A DNA stretch of 64,000 bases from Melastoma dodecandrum (Eukaryota; Streptophyta; Magnoliopsida; Myrtales; Melastomataceae): NCBI GenBank assembly GCA_029817715.1, contig JARUPY010000045.1:682001-746000 (forward strand). The letters are read 5' to 3'. This document shows positions 34,037 to 46,833 of the stretch, piece after piece. The notes below the pieces were generated by a model that ran no database searches, was not told where the DNA came from, and worked only from the letters and a program-made list of their open reading frames with translations. Both the position numbers and the translations under genes were made by a program. How positions within the stretch are numbered: position 1 is the first letter of the stretch; each line of letters begins with the position of its first letter.

Positions 34037-37000
34037 GGAGGAAGGTCATGCAGTCGCCGATATCCTACAGCGACTTCAGAAGCATGTTAGGATGTCTAGG
34101 AAAGTAGGATGCCAAATAGGCAACATCAATCTCGAAGCTAGGTCATGTAATAACGTTGACACCGATTTAGGTGGTGTCCAGAGTCGTGAGTCACTGATGA
34201 TGCCATGTGACTCACTCGTAGGCGTCAATTTAGGCGAGGCATCAAGCCCTCGAATTGTTTTCATCAGTTCCTCAATGAATAAAGAACTTTTCAATTCTAT
34301 CAAAGCTACTCTAGAAGAGTTTAAAGACTGTTTCGCTTGGGATTACACTGAGATGCCTGGCCTAGATCGCCGACTTGTGGAACACAAGTTACCAATCAAA
34401 ACGGGATTTAAACCAGTCCAACAGGCGCCGAGGAGAATGACTCATGAAGTCACTCAAGCAGTATTCGAGGAAGTCAAGAAGCTCTTTAAAGCTGGATATA
34501 TAAGGACATCGAGGTACACCGAATGGATATCCAGTATAGTTCCTGTCATTAAGAAGAATGGTAAGATTAGAGTTTGCATCGACTTCAGAGACTTGAATCG
34601 TGCCACTCCAAAGGATGAGTACCCCATGCCTATCGCAGACGACTTAGTCGATAAGATTACAGGGCACCAAATTATGTCCTTCATGGATGGTTTCTCAGGA
34701 TATAACCAAATCTTCCTAGCTGAGGAGGATATCCATAAAACTGCGTTCAGGTGTCCCTTAGGCATTTTCGAATGGGTAGTCATGCCATTCGGACTCAAAA
34801 ACGCTGGGGCAACCTACCAACGAGCCATGAACGCTATATTTGATGCCTCGATTAACAAAACAGTCGAAGTATACATAGACGATATAGTGGTCAAGTCGCA
34901 AGATGAGAAGTCACATGTTAATGACCTTAGAAATGCTTTCATTCAAATGAGAAAGCATCAGCTCAAACTAAACCCTCTCAAATGTGCCTTCGGAGTCAGA
35001 GCAGGACATTTCCTAGGGTTCTTAGTTCATCAACGCGGCATAGAAGTAGACCAAAACAAAGTAAACGCTATTCGAAAATTGAACCCTCCGAGTGACAAGA
35101 AGCAATTGCAAGCTTTTTTGGGACGGGTCAATTATCTTAGACGATTCATTGGCAATATAGCCGGTCGAACAGAAATCTTCTCGACTTTGCTAAAAGCAAA
35201 AGGGAATTTCGTATGGAGAGAAGAACACCAAAGGGCATTCGAGGGACTAAAGGAGTATTTAATGAAACCACCTGTGCTCGCTCCTCCTCGAATAGACAAA
35301 CCTTACCTACTTTATGTAGCGGCGACTGAGGCAGTCATTGGAGCCATGTTAGCCCAAGAGACAGACGACAAGGTAGAAAGAGCAGTTTATTACTTGTCAA
35401 GGCAGCTCACCTCTACAGAAAAGCGCTATACAATTAAGGAGAAGTTGTGCCTATCAGTCTTCTATGCTGTTAAGAAGCTGAGACATTATATCGGATCCCA
35501 AGAGGTTCATGTTATTGCCAAGTCTCCAGTCATAAAATACTTTTTCGAAAGTCCCCTATTGATCGGAAGAATTAGTAAATGGAGCTTGGTCCTATCCGCA
35601 TACAATCTGCGTTTCAAACCTCAACAGTCGGTGAAAGGGCAGGCCTTAGCCGACTTCTTAGTGAACCACGATCCATCTACATCAATTGATCAAGAGGAAT
35701 CCCTTGAGGATGTCTGGCAAGCTTGGTTTGATGGATCTTCGGCGAAATCCGGCGTAGGCATAGGCCTCCACATACTTTCGCCACTAGGAAAGGACGTTCG
35801 CCTAGCATATCGTTTGTCGGCGACTCATACAAACAATGCGACTGAGTATGAAGCGTTGATCACGCTCTTGAAGGAATTTTGAGCCAGGAAAGCCAGAGTA
35901 ATGGGAGACTCCCAACTGGTTATTGACCAGATGAATGGCGACTCTCTATGTCAAGAGAAACTCGCACCCTATCATCAAGTCGCTCGAAGGCTAGTCGAGC
36001 GGTTCGAAGAAATTACTTTCCTCTTTGTAGGCCGGGAGGAAAACACCATCGCTAACGACTTAGCCCAAAAAGCTTCGGGATACAAGGCTAGAGGAAGAAA
36101 CGATTGTGTCCCCGAAATAGCTTCTCATTTAGTCCCACAAAGCGATTTGTTCGCATTGGACATACTGGTAAGCGATAAAGATTGGAGAAAGACCATCATC
36201 GACTTCCTGACGGACCCAGCTCAAAAGGCAAGCCAAAGAATTAAGACTCAGGCTTTGTCTTATACCCTCATAGATGGAGTACTCTACAGGAAAACCAAGG
36301 AAGGAGTACTGCTAAGATGTGTCGACTTAGACGAGGCGACTCCCATAATGTTAGAAACTCATCAAGGTTTATGTGGATCCCATCAATCAGGCATTAAGAT
36401 GTCTTGGGTCATTAAAAGACATGGATTTTACTGGCCATCAATGCTAAAAAATTGCATAGAAATGGCTAGAGGATGTCAAGAGTGCCAAAGGCATGGTCCT
36501 GCGACGAGAGCTCCAGCGTCCGACTTAATCTCAGTCATTAAGCCTTGGCCATTTAGGACTTGGGCCCTGGACATAATCGGGGAGATTCACCCACACTCGA
36601 GTAAAGGCGATGCCTACATTCTAGTCGCTACTGACTACTTTACCAAGTGGGTTGAGGCTCAAGTATATAAGAAGATTGACCACAAAGAGGTGATCGATTT
36701 TCTTAGATCTTCCATCATTTATAGATTTGGGATTCCCCAGAATATTGTAGTAGACAATGGCACCGGTTTCAATAATGAGAAGGTGCGTGAATTCGCTGAT
36801 GAGTTCAGTTTTTCAATCACTAATTCGACACCTTATTACCCCTAGTCGAATGGACAAGCTGAAGCTACCAATAAGCTCATAAAGAATAACATTCAGAAAA
36901 TGGTTGGTGCAAATCCAAGAGAATGGCACAAACTATTACAAGACACCTTGTGGGCTCTAAGAGTCACCAAGAGAGACAGCACAGGGGAAGCCCCTTTTTC

Positions 37001-37475
37001 GCTGGTATATGGGCAAGATGCTGTCCTACCTATTGAGATTCGATACAAGTCGCTCAGGGTAGCTCATCCTGACTTGCAAGACGAGGCAATGTACCTCGCT
37101 TTAGAAGAATTGGAAAAGAAGCGACTCGACGTAATAGACCGACTCGAGGTACATAAGCAAAGAATTGCTAGGCACTATAATAAAAAGGTTGTCCATAAGC
37201 GCTTCAAAGTGGGCGACTTGGTATGGAAGATGGTCCTACCTCTTAAATCGAAGGACCAAGTCCTGGGTAAGTGGTCTCCTAATTGGGAGGGTCCATATGA
37301 AGTGTGCGAGACGTACTCATCTAATACGTATCGACTTATGACCAGAGAAGGGGATAAACATCCATTGAAGGTCAATGGTAAATATCTTAAATCCTACTGC
37401 GAGACCATTTGGGAAGCTCACCGTGGAATCTTAAAACGAAGGACTCCATTGATTTGGGAAGCGCTTAACTCCTAA
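33915..37475 (+). pseudogene. Pol of the Tat element: RT, RNase H, second RNase H, integrase
   Basis: One frame, offset +1 from gag-protease, broken by a TGA at 35880 and a TAG at 36843. RT has VCIDFRDLNRATPKDEYPMP, MPFGLKNAGATYQR and the YIDD active site at about 34872. A first RNase H follows; a second, archaeal-type RNase H starts at QAWFDGSSAKSGVGIGLH (35720) and contains the first stop. The integrase has the zinc-binding H...H and CQECQ, then catalytic Asp (ALDIIGEI), Asp (VVDNGTGF) and, past the second stop, Glu (GQAEATNK). It ends with the C-terminal KVGDLVWKM region. Apart from the two stops it looks complete. Confidence 0.9.
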
Positions 37476-37615
37476 GGGGTCGCGCGAAACTTCGCCCAAG
37501 TGTTATTCTCCAGAAGAATAATTATGCGTAGAGATTAGCTTGAGAAACGACATGCTCAATCAATCAATTAAAGTGAAAGCAATGTGATTACATTGTTGTT
37601 CTAATTACAAATCAC

Positions 37616-40600
37616 CTAATCTAACCCGCCAGCCTTTTTGAAATCGAGGATAAGGGACTCGCGAGCTCGGCGCTTCGCGTTCACCCTATTCCGCTGGGCA
37701 TAGAGGTCAACGACCTTTTCTCTATCTTTTCCAGCCCTGGCTTCCAGCTCCTCGATTTCCTGAGTATTGATCGACGCAAGCTGCCGAGTCAGATCATTCT
37801 TGAGGTTGGTATAAAACTCTACCTGCCTCTCTGCCTCAGTCAGCTTCTCTTGCACGTTGACCAAACGCTGGCGGGCGTCCTGTGCAGCTTTAGAGGCCTG
37901 CTTTCGAGCTTGATTGATCAACTGAATCTTCGAGTCGGTCGATTCCAGGATAAGCAAGTCGGCGTCATAGTCCCTCCAACGGGTCCAGTACGTCGACTTA
38001 AAGCTCTTGCAGGCCCCCAACAGTTCATCCGTGACCCAAGGGGAAGCCTCGATTCTTTTAACCAGCTTCTGCATCCTCTTAAATGAGTCGATCTCTAACG
38101 GGTCGATATGCAGAAGCTGGCACAACTCTTCAACATCCTCGTGAAGCTTCACCCATGAGTCGCTAGTCGAGGTCGCTGCAGCAGGATCCTGCAGAATAAG
38201 AAATGAAATGTTGCTAAGACACAATATCCTGAAAAGTCGACACTTTCATGCAATCGAATACTTACCTCCGAAGGTAGTAAACCCTCAGAGCTTTCGCCCG
38301 AAGAAGTGGAAGGAGTAGGAGCCTTCTGGCGACCAGCAGTCGTCTTCACTCTCTTCGGACGAGCCTGTAAAGTGTCGCGGTTAGAATCGCGATAACAACG
38401 CCATGCTTTGTGTAAAAGAAGAACACGTACCATTGGTGGTGCATGAGTGTGGACTGAAGAAGAAGGAACGTCTTGTTCTTCCTCCTCTCGCATCGACTGA
38501 GGTGGTGCCTCCTCTCGCGTCGACCAAGTTGAAGGATCGAATAAAACCATAGCGGTTCCTTCTTCTTGTAACAAGACTTCAGGAGCCTGCTCTTCCTAGA
38601 ATAGAGTATAATAAAACCAAAGTTCATATATGAACTAGAGTAATATATCTTAGCAGGGAGTCGAGCTCACCTCGGCGATTGAAGCCGTTGAACCTTTCTC
38701 GAACACAGGGGGAGTAGGTTGGTCACCATCTCCGGTTGAAGCTTCGCCCTAGGCAATATAGTGCGGGTTAGATACAGAAGCTCAAGATGAATTAGAATCA
38801 GTAGAGTCATACCTCTGTAGTCGCTCCTCGAGCGATATCGACCGTCGCTAAGGTCGCAGGCGCCGCAGCAGATGATGAACTCACTACTGGTGATCTGAGT
38901 GGGGCCACCGCTGCTGGCGACCTGGAAGAAGAAGTCGCCGCTACGGTAGTCGGCGACTTGGGAAGGGGAGCCGATACTAGAGATGGTATCCTCACCTGTT
39001 TCCTCCTCTTTGATAGAGGCATCTCATCGGGGTCTTCCTCCTCTTCCTCTTCGATCTCCTTGCGTTTTGAGGCGACGTTGGCCTTAGAAGAGTCGCCTCT
39101 AGTCGTTCGCTTGGGACCTGCGACTTTGGCCTTCCCCTTGTCGATCGGCTTGGGCTTGGAGGGACCAGAGGCAAGGGGGGCTTTGAGCTTCGCTTTGCCG
39201 GGGTCCCGAGGAAGTAATGATCCTAAAAGGAAAAGAAGAAGAGAAAACTTAGGTCTAATATTAAGAACTCCATGCTGTTTAAACAAAGCTAAGTCTTTAC
39301 CTCTCGCTTTGAGTTGAACATCATCAGGATAGAAATCAGGTTCGTCGGAGACCTCGAGGAAGTGCATCAAGGATCGCAGCTCCTCATACATAGATGACCA
39401 CAGCACAGTGAAGAACTGTGTGGCGAAGCAAGAGGAGGAACTGGATGGGAACTCCATCCTGAGGAGTTGCGCCTTTCTGCTAAGCAACTCCAGGACCTTG
39501 GCGTCACCCGACTTGCACGGGATCTTCGTCGCCCTTCCAAGTAGGCCACCAGTGGCATCAACAAAAGGGACCGCCGCGCTCTGGATGAACCCGAACTGTC
39601 TTGCGCACAGCTGAGGGTTATAGACTTCAAAGGACAGGTAGTTGTCGAAAACTACTGGCAAATCCCTGCTGGTGAGAACCCCGTTCCAAAAGCCTGGAGC
39701 GATCTGGGGGTCGACCTTTTGGGCAATTGTTTTGTGGCCTGGGAGAGGCGCCCAGTCGCGCCGATCTGCCCTCGCGAAATCAGCTATATGCTTCATATGG
39801 CCAGTAACTGAAGTCGGGAGCCACTGGTCTTTGCTAGCAGCATCGATTCAAGATGCTCTCCCCATAGTACAAGGCTTCAGGGGGCGTCGTGGGGACCTTG
39901 AAACCAGTCAACCCTGGCATCCACATGGCCGACCATAGATGGACCAACCAAAGCATGCCTCCTGCTGGATGCTTTGGGAATGGCTTGATTTGAGAAGTCG
40001 CCCTCTCCAGATCGTGATATAGCAGACCGAGGATGAAGGGACCCCAGGCGACTTCTTCAGTAGTCTCCCTCAAAAAGTTCGCCACTGCATGAGACGTGTG
40101 GCCAACCTTCTTCCCAGGAAAACAATAGACAAATTTGCTCAGCCAGGTGCTGAGAAATTCGATCTCTTCCTGGGCGCCGAACCCTGCGGTCGTTCGCTTC
40201 TCGCCCTTTTTCTTGCCCACTGAGGCCATCTGCAAGTGTTTGTTTACGACTTTCATATACTTGAGGGCTCCCTTCGGACTAATGTCTCCTGCCTGGGCAT
40301 ATTGACGCACTGGGCGGCCATTAATCTTGCTCCCGGTCAAAAACTTCAAATCTGCCAAAGTGATGGACATAGGGCCTTCTGGGAAATAGAAGCAATTCAC
40401 CATGGAGTTCCAGAAAGGCAGAATAGCAGCACAAACCCTAGGATCACAGCTCTTACTAGCTATTGACATCCTAAAAAATCTGAGAATCTTCTGGTCCCTG
40501 AATCGATTTTCAAAATGATCCTCCCACATCTCTAACCACTCTATCATCTCGGCCTTAGTAGCAGAAGGGAAGCACAAAAAGGTCCCCTGCTTCTCCCAGT

Positions 40601-40802
40601 TGAGGGGATTAATAAAGTTGGGATGACAAACCGGGATAGGCTTCTCTGTGATGAGGTAGTTGAGTGGCACCACTTCTGGAAACAGATGCTCCGGCAAGAT
40701 GGGTCCAAGAGCGACACCCGATCCTTGGTCTTCCGCGACCGGAATAGGTCCGGCCGGCCCCGCACGAGCATTGTGGAGTTCGAAGGCTTTGAAAGTTGCC
40801 AT
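37616..40802 (-). CDS. Antisense six-exon gene in the Tat element: plant mobile domain protein with coiled coil
   Basis: Minus-strand exons 40802-39301, 39222-38813, 38748-38671, 38595-38431, 38364-38266 and 38188-37616. All five introns are GT/AG and 64-78 bp; exons 3-5 are multiples of three and all joins keep the frame. About 940 residues. Exon 1 matches the aminotransferase-like plant mobile domain (SITLADLKFLTGSKINGRPV, WGPFILGLLYHDLE). Exon 2 is basic and low-complexity with an NLS-like SKRRKQ. Exon 6 is a long coiled coil (RQRLVNVQEKLTEAERQVEF). The first ATG is chosen for its context (AAGATGG) and a TATA box about 150 bases upstream. One single-base break near 39838 in exon 1 is the only damage seen. 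The total length leaves one extra base, as that predicts. The role in the element is unknown. Confidence 0.82.
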
Positions 40803-40949
40803 CTTTTTAAAGATCGGAGAGATTTTGGTGAAGGAGATGGAAGGGACGGAGGGTTTCAAGAACGAGGGTTTTCTGGGTTTCTTGAGGAGGAAGATGAAGA
40901 AGTGTTGAGCAAGTAAGGACATGGGCGGGAAAAGGACACTCACTCTCCC

Positions 40950-40956
40950 TTATATA
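40950..40956 (-). promoter_or_regulatory. TATA box of the antisense gene
   Basis: Minus strand reads CCCTATATAAGG. It lies about 30 bases before an ATG at 40922 and about 150 bases before the preferred ATG at 40802, just inside the element from the 3' LTR. Confidence 0.6.
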
Positions 40957-40997
40957 GGGTGTGATTTTTTGCTAAGTCAGCATAGCTAACCCAGCAT

Positions 40998-41011
40998 AAA
41001 AGGGGGGCTTA
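40998..41011 (+). other. Polypurine tract of the Tat element
   Basis: AAAAGGGGGG shortly before the 3' LTR. Confidence 0.85.
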
Positions 41012-42185
41012 TGTTGACATAGTAAATAATTTTGGGCCTGGGCTTAGAGCCCAGGAATCATCACACTACCTAAGAACGAAGTCGCCCAGGCCGACTCATG
41101 ACAAAGTCGACTAGGTTAACTCAGAACGAAGTCATCCAGGCCGACTCATGACAACGTCGACTGGGCTAACTCATAACGATGTCGCCCAGGTCGACTCATA
41201 GTGAAGTCGACTGGGTTAGCTCATGACAAAGTCACCCAGGTCGACTCATGACGAGGTCGGTTGGGTTAATTCATGATGAAGTCGACCCACAATGGAGTTA
41301 CTAAAGACGACTCATGTATAGAGTCGACTAGGTCAACTCACCACTAAGATATGACCATCAATAGGACCCAATAGTAGCTAGGTCTACTCATAGGGTCAAG
41401 TCGACCTTACCCTGAAAAAGGCAACTACAGCAGTCAAAGCCCGTACAAACAAAGCAAGTCGACGAGATGGGAATAAATTTATTTATTCCTAAAATCACGA
41501 TTGTTAAGAATCGTAACCGATTCTAATTCTCAGGAATGTGATCCCGTATCTCATGGGAAGTTGTTGGGACACTCCCACGATACTAGGGATCACGATCTAT
41601 GACACGATCTGTAACAAGATCCACTCGTTACGTGTTAGACACGAACGAGCTCACTATAAATAGCAAAGGAGTTTCCAAAGACAAGAGACGAAGACACACA
41701 GTCAAAAACTCTGAAGTTTGTTTGTCAACCTTAGGAATTAGATGCCCTGACCCGGCTTATAGGTTAATTACCCTTCCACCGGCAGAGTGAGGTCGTAGGG
41801 CCTTTGCCGTCAATCCTCCGCCAGCGACACCACCGACGAAGTGAGCTCGTAGGGCCTTCGTCACAACTCTCCACCAGCGACCACCCCCGACGAAGCGAGC
41901 TTCCAAGGCCTTCGTCACGACCTTCCGCCAGCAACCACCACAGACGGAGCGAGCTTCCAAGGCCTTCGTCACGCGTTCTTCGCCGCTACAAGATCCCACA
42001 TTGTCACCACCGTTTCCCTTTTTCCTATTAATGGCTGTAAGCCCTTTACTTTTAATTCTCTAAAGATTGTAAGACTTGCATTATTTCTGTATAAAGTTAG
42101 TGCATCTTCTTACTGGCGACCACAATACAACTACTGTGAGTCCATTGCCAAATATTTCCGACGTGATCCGTTCCGTGCGCGAACA
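41012..42185 (+). repeat. 3' LTR of the Tat element
   Basis: 1174 bp; roughly 15 differences from the 5' LTR, spread through its length with a cluster near 41687-41730. Confidence 0.93.
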
Positions 42186-42190
42186 AAATG

Positions 42191-42692
42191 ACATTTCATT
42201 TCGTCCATTGGCTCTATGTTGTCCGTCGTCCTCACCCCGCTACGACGTCATGTCATCGTTACGTGGTGCGGCTAGGCATACGACACATTACATGAGCCCG
42301 TCTGGATATGTTCGTAGTAAGCCGCATTTTGATCTGATCAGCTTAATATATTGAAACACGGGGGAATTTCCGCGAAGGAAACGCCTTCCCGATGTTAGTT
42401 GAAGGAACACAGTCGACTTTCGATGGTCAATCGTGCATTCACTAGAAGACTCGATGTTTGTTTCATTTTGATATTCATTAAATGAAAACAACTGACATTT
42501 GGAGAATTATACTATCGGAAAAGATTAGTATGAAAATATTGTATCCCTAGTGGAATCTACTGAAAATTGGACTAAGATTTCCGATTCCAAGTATTTTATT
42601 TTGGATTTTTTTTCCAAGGATTTTGTTAACGAATGTATTTAAGGAATCCGCTATTATAGTTGTTTAATTTAGTGATTTAATATTATTAATGT
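42191..42692. other. Copy A' sequence between two elements, no gene
   Basis: Matches 2760-3310. Ends with the aatgt target duplication (42688-42692) of the solo LTR. Confidence 0.6.
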
Positions 42693-44012
42693 TGTTAACC
42701 TTGACTATGATGATGAGCTTGAGAAGTTATGTTATAAAATCATAGCATTGTATTGTTGTAACACTTCGCTTGTCTTTAATGAAGAGCTTAAGTAATGTGA
42801 TATTGCGTTACAGTAAGGCGCTGCAGTAATACTCCGCCTGACTTTACGTCTAGGATTCTAAACACGTTGAATTTGATTTGGACATTCCAAATCATACGTT
42901 TATGATATTTGCCTTCCAAAGTTACTTCTGGAAACAAAATATTTTATTCTGATTTTTTGAAGTAATGTTACGTTAAATCGTTAAATCAAATAACTTTGAT
43001 TATGATTTGACTTTATTAATTAATCTGATAAGATTATTATTAGGTTAGTTATCTTTTAAGACATGGAAACAATTAATCTTATTCGGATGAACTTATCTAA
43101 GGGAAGTTACCGTTTGGGGCGCAACGACCGTTGAGCAGATATCCATTCAGGTCAGTTTCACATGGATTGTCCCAATGAATCTGGACATCTCTCACGAAAT
43201 TTGTTCATAGAAATAGACTAGGCTATTAGACCAAATTGCCATTGTGCGTCTCACTGGTCTGAGTGGTTGTCTAAAGCTTATATGATCTAAGTGAAGCTTT
43301 GAGGATTGGCATAGAACGGAAGGTGCTAAGTGATCGCTTGGTTCTTACCCCTTGCAATCTGCGTCTGAGAGTGTCAAGGGCTGAGTGCGACCTTGATCGT
43401 CGTGAGAGGGACTGAATGTCCTCGGTGCATTTAACGAATGGCTGGCCAATCGTCTGAGGGCAGTAACCAGTTGTTGTCCCATCGGTAAGAAGCCGTTCTT
43501 GTCGTGTCTTTTCGGGAATATCGAACCTACGGGGTTTGCGCAGTTAGACACGTATTTGCAGGTGTGTGCCAGAAATCTCGTGCCTGCAGGTTAGAGCACG
43601 AGTTGGGAACGCCGTGAGTGTGGAAAGAGGTTCTCCCGAGCACACGGGTGTTGTGCAGAAGTCTCGATCTCCTAAGGAACAGTAGAGCAGGTCAAGTGGG
43701 AGCCGCCGGAGTTGAAAATTCCACACTAGGCACCATGTGTGCAGTGCAGTGAGTCACGACCGTATTAACCGTGCACGTCCGAACTGAGTGTAGGACGGAT
43801 ACCTTGATTTTTCCGTGTGAGAAGTCAGGTTGCACTGTGTGAGGAACCAACCCTTTCTTATACTTTCCTTTTTGTTCTAAGTGACTGTTTTTGTGGTTAT
43901 TTGCAAATGACTCGTTTGCACCCATTATATTTATATAGTGGACTCACCTCTACGGTAGAAAGTGGACGTAGGTCGATCAAGGCCGAACCCCTATAAAACA
44001 ATTGTGTCCCTT

Positions 44013-46811
44013 TGTCATAACCCAATTTTTTATTCTACAAAAAAACACAAAAAACATTAAAAAAATAGAAAATCTTCACAAGACACTAAAAGATTGCAAA
44101 TCTTTTAAAATCAATAAAAATCATCAAAAATCTTTTAAAATCCATAAAAATCAAAAGAAAATCATCAAAGATCAACAAAGATCCACAAAACTCTAGAAAA
44201 AATCATAAAAAGATTCAATAAAATATAATAAATAGTTACACATAGATACTCAGAGGGGAATTATTGAAAAAGACACGGAGAGAAGAAAAGAACGCTTGCG
44301 AGATACACACCGAGATTTTTCAAGAACAATCGTTTTCGAAGAAAAATCATAAGACGTCTTCGACACCTGAAGCTTTGAGGAAATCGAAGACAGATTTCGG
44401 AGACCGCATCCCTCTTTGTTCTTCAACGTCACCGCAACCACGGCAAAATCGGGTAATTTCGTTTCACGTTATTTCGTATTGTTATATCAACAATTGTTCG
44501 TTGTCTCTTTCTTTCGTTGTTTTGTTGGCAGTGACAGCGTATCCAACCGATTCCTGGTGCCCTCAACGACCGAAGCCGCACCTTCCAACGAAAGATGGAT
44601 TTGAGGAACACGGTTTCAAGCCACCCATGCTGGTCCTTCGGTCGATCGAATATGCTGACACCATTCACTTAAGAAATCCAGGCCTATCCAACAATGCTTA
44701 ACGACACAGACCGCAACAATCATGTCGTACCAGCCCTACGGTAGCGACGCCGAGCTCCATTCCTACCTCACACTTGAATCCCTCGAGTCCATCGTCAATC
44801 CTGTCAAGCCGACCCTCACCAACAATCCAGCCCCCCAGCGGCTGCCCCGACGTTCCTGGCTCTCTCAGCATGGTTAGCTTGCACCAGCAATAGGATGCTT
44901 CACACTAGAAACCTGCTATGGCGGCTGAAGAATCTTCTCCCACATCAAACGTCCACCTGGACGAACCCGTCAGTCCCAAAGCCATAGTCGCATCTCCTCG
45001 CCTTTACCTTCCCGACGAATCCAACCGGCCGTCAAACGTCGTTTCCCTTGGCTCAAGCCCTCAACCTTCCGACGTTTCAAATAAGGATCTCCCCCAGAAC
45101 TCCTCAAACCCACCGGCGGATCAAGGTAGACTTCAACCCGACCAAGGTCACGAAGGAGAAAACATTTTGGGCAGTCCCATCGCCAAAAATCTGGAAGCCC
45201 CCGTGGAATTCTTATTCCCGCCGAGATCAGGGCAAGTAGAGGAGCCGGACAAGGAGGGATCGGCGTCCATCAATAGCACGGCTAAGAAAATCGGAGATAT
45301 CATTGGAAGAGTAATCGACGGCCATCCTCCTAGCTTCAAACCTACCAAAACCAGAGAAGCGAGCAACCCATCTTCGCCAACGGCGGCTCCCCCCAAGCAA
45401 GAGCAACGGCTAGAAGCAGCTCCTCACCACGGCCGTCCCCTGATTCTAGCCCCCATCTTTAGCGGACTCCGACTCTGAGTCCCGTTGTCCAGATCCGGTC
45501 ACGATGGCTAAAATCCAACCCTCAGCTGCTGGCCTCTCTTCCCGGCATCTCTGATTCGGAGCCTCAAACTCCAGCGTATTCCTGCTCCTCGCACTACGTC
45601 GGTCACCTGGTTTCCTGTGCTCGAGGCTTGCCTCCTGACCCCGAAGGTAATGTTTTAACTTTTGTGCGCTGGTTTTTTTTTTCTTTTAGTTACATTGTAT
45701 GCGTGCCTCAAGATTTTATTTTATTTTATTGAACAATCTATTTGACGCGTTAATCTCATTCCATTTTGTCTAATTATGCTTTTATTTTAGATTTTAACTT
45801 AATTTTTATCACATGACATTTATCACCCGTAGGTGTTCATGGTATGTTTTTTTTAAATCATTTAATTATTTCCTCCACACTTTCAAAGTTTTTTTTACAA
45901 TTCATTTTCTTAACTTTCTTTTTTTTTCCACGTATTTCGTTTCAATTGTCTTATAACATGCGGCGCTTTAATCGTTACCTGTTGAGATTCATATTAGTTG
46001 TAATTGTCGGCATGGAGATTTACTGCAAATTATCTTTCGTCAAAATAACTCATACAATGTTATAATTAATCCCGTTTCAAACTAATTCTCGAACATTTTA
46101 TTTCGTTTATTCAATATTTATAAAGGTATCTCGGGGGCGTGTCTTGCGAACAACCAAGGCACGCACTCCATTCAACGTATTCAACACAACGAAAGTTATA
46201 TTCGAGAGTTTATTTTGTATTCTCGAAGATCAAGAACCTCTGAAAACGGCTTCGCACTCACCAACGTTACGGCATCAGCGGCTCGCCAGGTTCGCCGTAA
46301 ACCTATTATAAAATGGCACTATGAGGTATCAACTATAAATGCTAACGTGGGCGTTTTACATAGAGCGAGAAATGGTACAAACACCCGGTTCTCTCTTGAA
46401 TTTATTTTTGACGTAGAAACTGTTAAGGACATTAATAAATTTATGTTGCTTGCATTTTTGCCTGAAAATTTAATTTTTAAGAAGAATTATTTTCATAAAA
46501 ATTATTCACGTAGACATTTTAAGCATTATTGAGCTCGAAATCATTTTTTATATATCAAACAACTTCTTTTTCTAAAACTGAGCTCAAATAAATCGGACAT
46601 CGGAAACACACGATTAAAGCCTCCCTTTTCTTTGTGATGCATGCGATTTAGTAATCCCTAATTCCCGAACCATAACGAATCTCTATAGTTTTTCTAACTT
46701 GAACTTAAAATAAGTTAGTGGCGACTCCGACACGTTTTCAAAATCCGAAGCCTTATCGTCAAGGGAGGATATTCATTTTAAATGGAACCGGAAACGGGAT
46801 CACCCGCGACA
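44013..46811 (+). repeat. 5' LTR of the Ogre-like element
   Basis: Starts TGTCATAACCC, ends CCCGCGACA. The first 250 bp is an A-rich near-repeat of 'aaaatcataaaaatc'. Contains an intact 186-codon frame at 44918-45478. Divergence from the other LTR is very uneven. Confidence 0.9.
44918..45478 (+). CDS. Hypothetical LTR-internal ORF, 5' copy
   Basis: 186 codons from ATG, rich in Pro, Ser and Glu, with no domain I recognise and no membrane segment. It includes PVEFLFPPRSGQVEEPD and AKKIGDIIGRVIDG. The same frame sits in the 3' LTR at 55376-55936 with one residue different (Pro to Thr). Surrounding LTR parts differ much more. It could be a leader ORF, a captured fragment, or chance. No function is proposed. 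Confidence 0.35.
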   Translation: MAAEESSPTSNVHLDEPVSPKAIVASPRLYLPDESNRPSNVVSLGSSPQPSDVSNKDLPQNSSNPPADQGRLQPDQGHEGENILGSPIAKNLEAPVEFLFPPRSGQVEEPDKEGSASINSTAKKIGDIIGRVIDGHPPSFKPTKTREASNPSSPTAAPPKQEQRLEAAPHHGRPLILAPIFSGLRL

Positions 46812-46813
46812 GA

Positions 46814-46833
46814 TTTGGCGACTCCGCTGGGGA
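46814..46833 (+). other. Primer-binding site, Ogre type
   Basis: TTTGGCGACTCCGCTGGGGA, two bases after the LTR. This is the site I know from Ogre and related Tat elements (tRNA-Arg). Confidence 0.85.

Larger units (their letters stand above)
28843..42185 (+). mobile_element. Gypsy LTR retrotransposon, Tat lineage, with antisense gene
   Basis: Target duplication aagtg (28838-28842) and aaatg (42186-42190, one mismatch; copy A has aagtg at the empty site). LTRs are 1175 and 1174 bp and differ at about 15 sites (about 1.3%). A second RNase H domain after RT-RNase H, and a long 3' non-pol region before the polypurine tract, mark the Tat lineage. Order: LTR, primer site, gag-protease, RT-RNaseH-aRNaseH-integrase, antisense spliced gene, polypurine tract, LTR. 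Pol carries two in-frame stops, so this copy is probably non-autonomous. Confidence 0.95.

Noticed and set aside
38958..39317. Plus-strand frames across 38.9-40.9 kb
   Set aside because: They mirror the antisense gene's exons, whose domain content and splice sites are on the minus strand.
42693..44012. Part of the solo LTR considered as a protein-coding region because of several 60-130 codon minus-strand frames (also 3932-4512)
   Set aside because: The frames differ between the two duplicated copies by frameshifts, and the segment has LTR ends and a target duplication.
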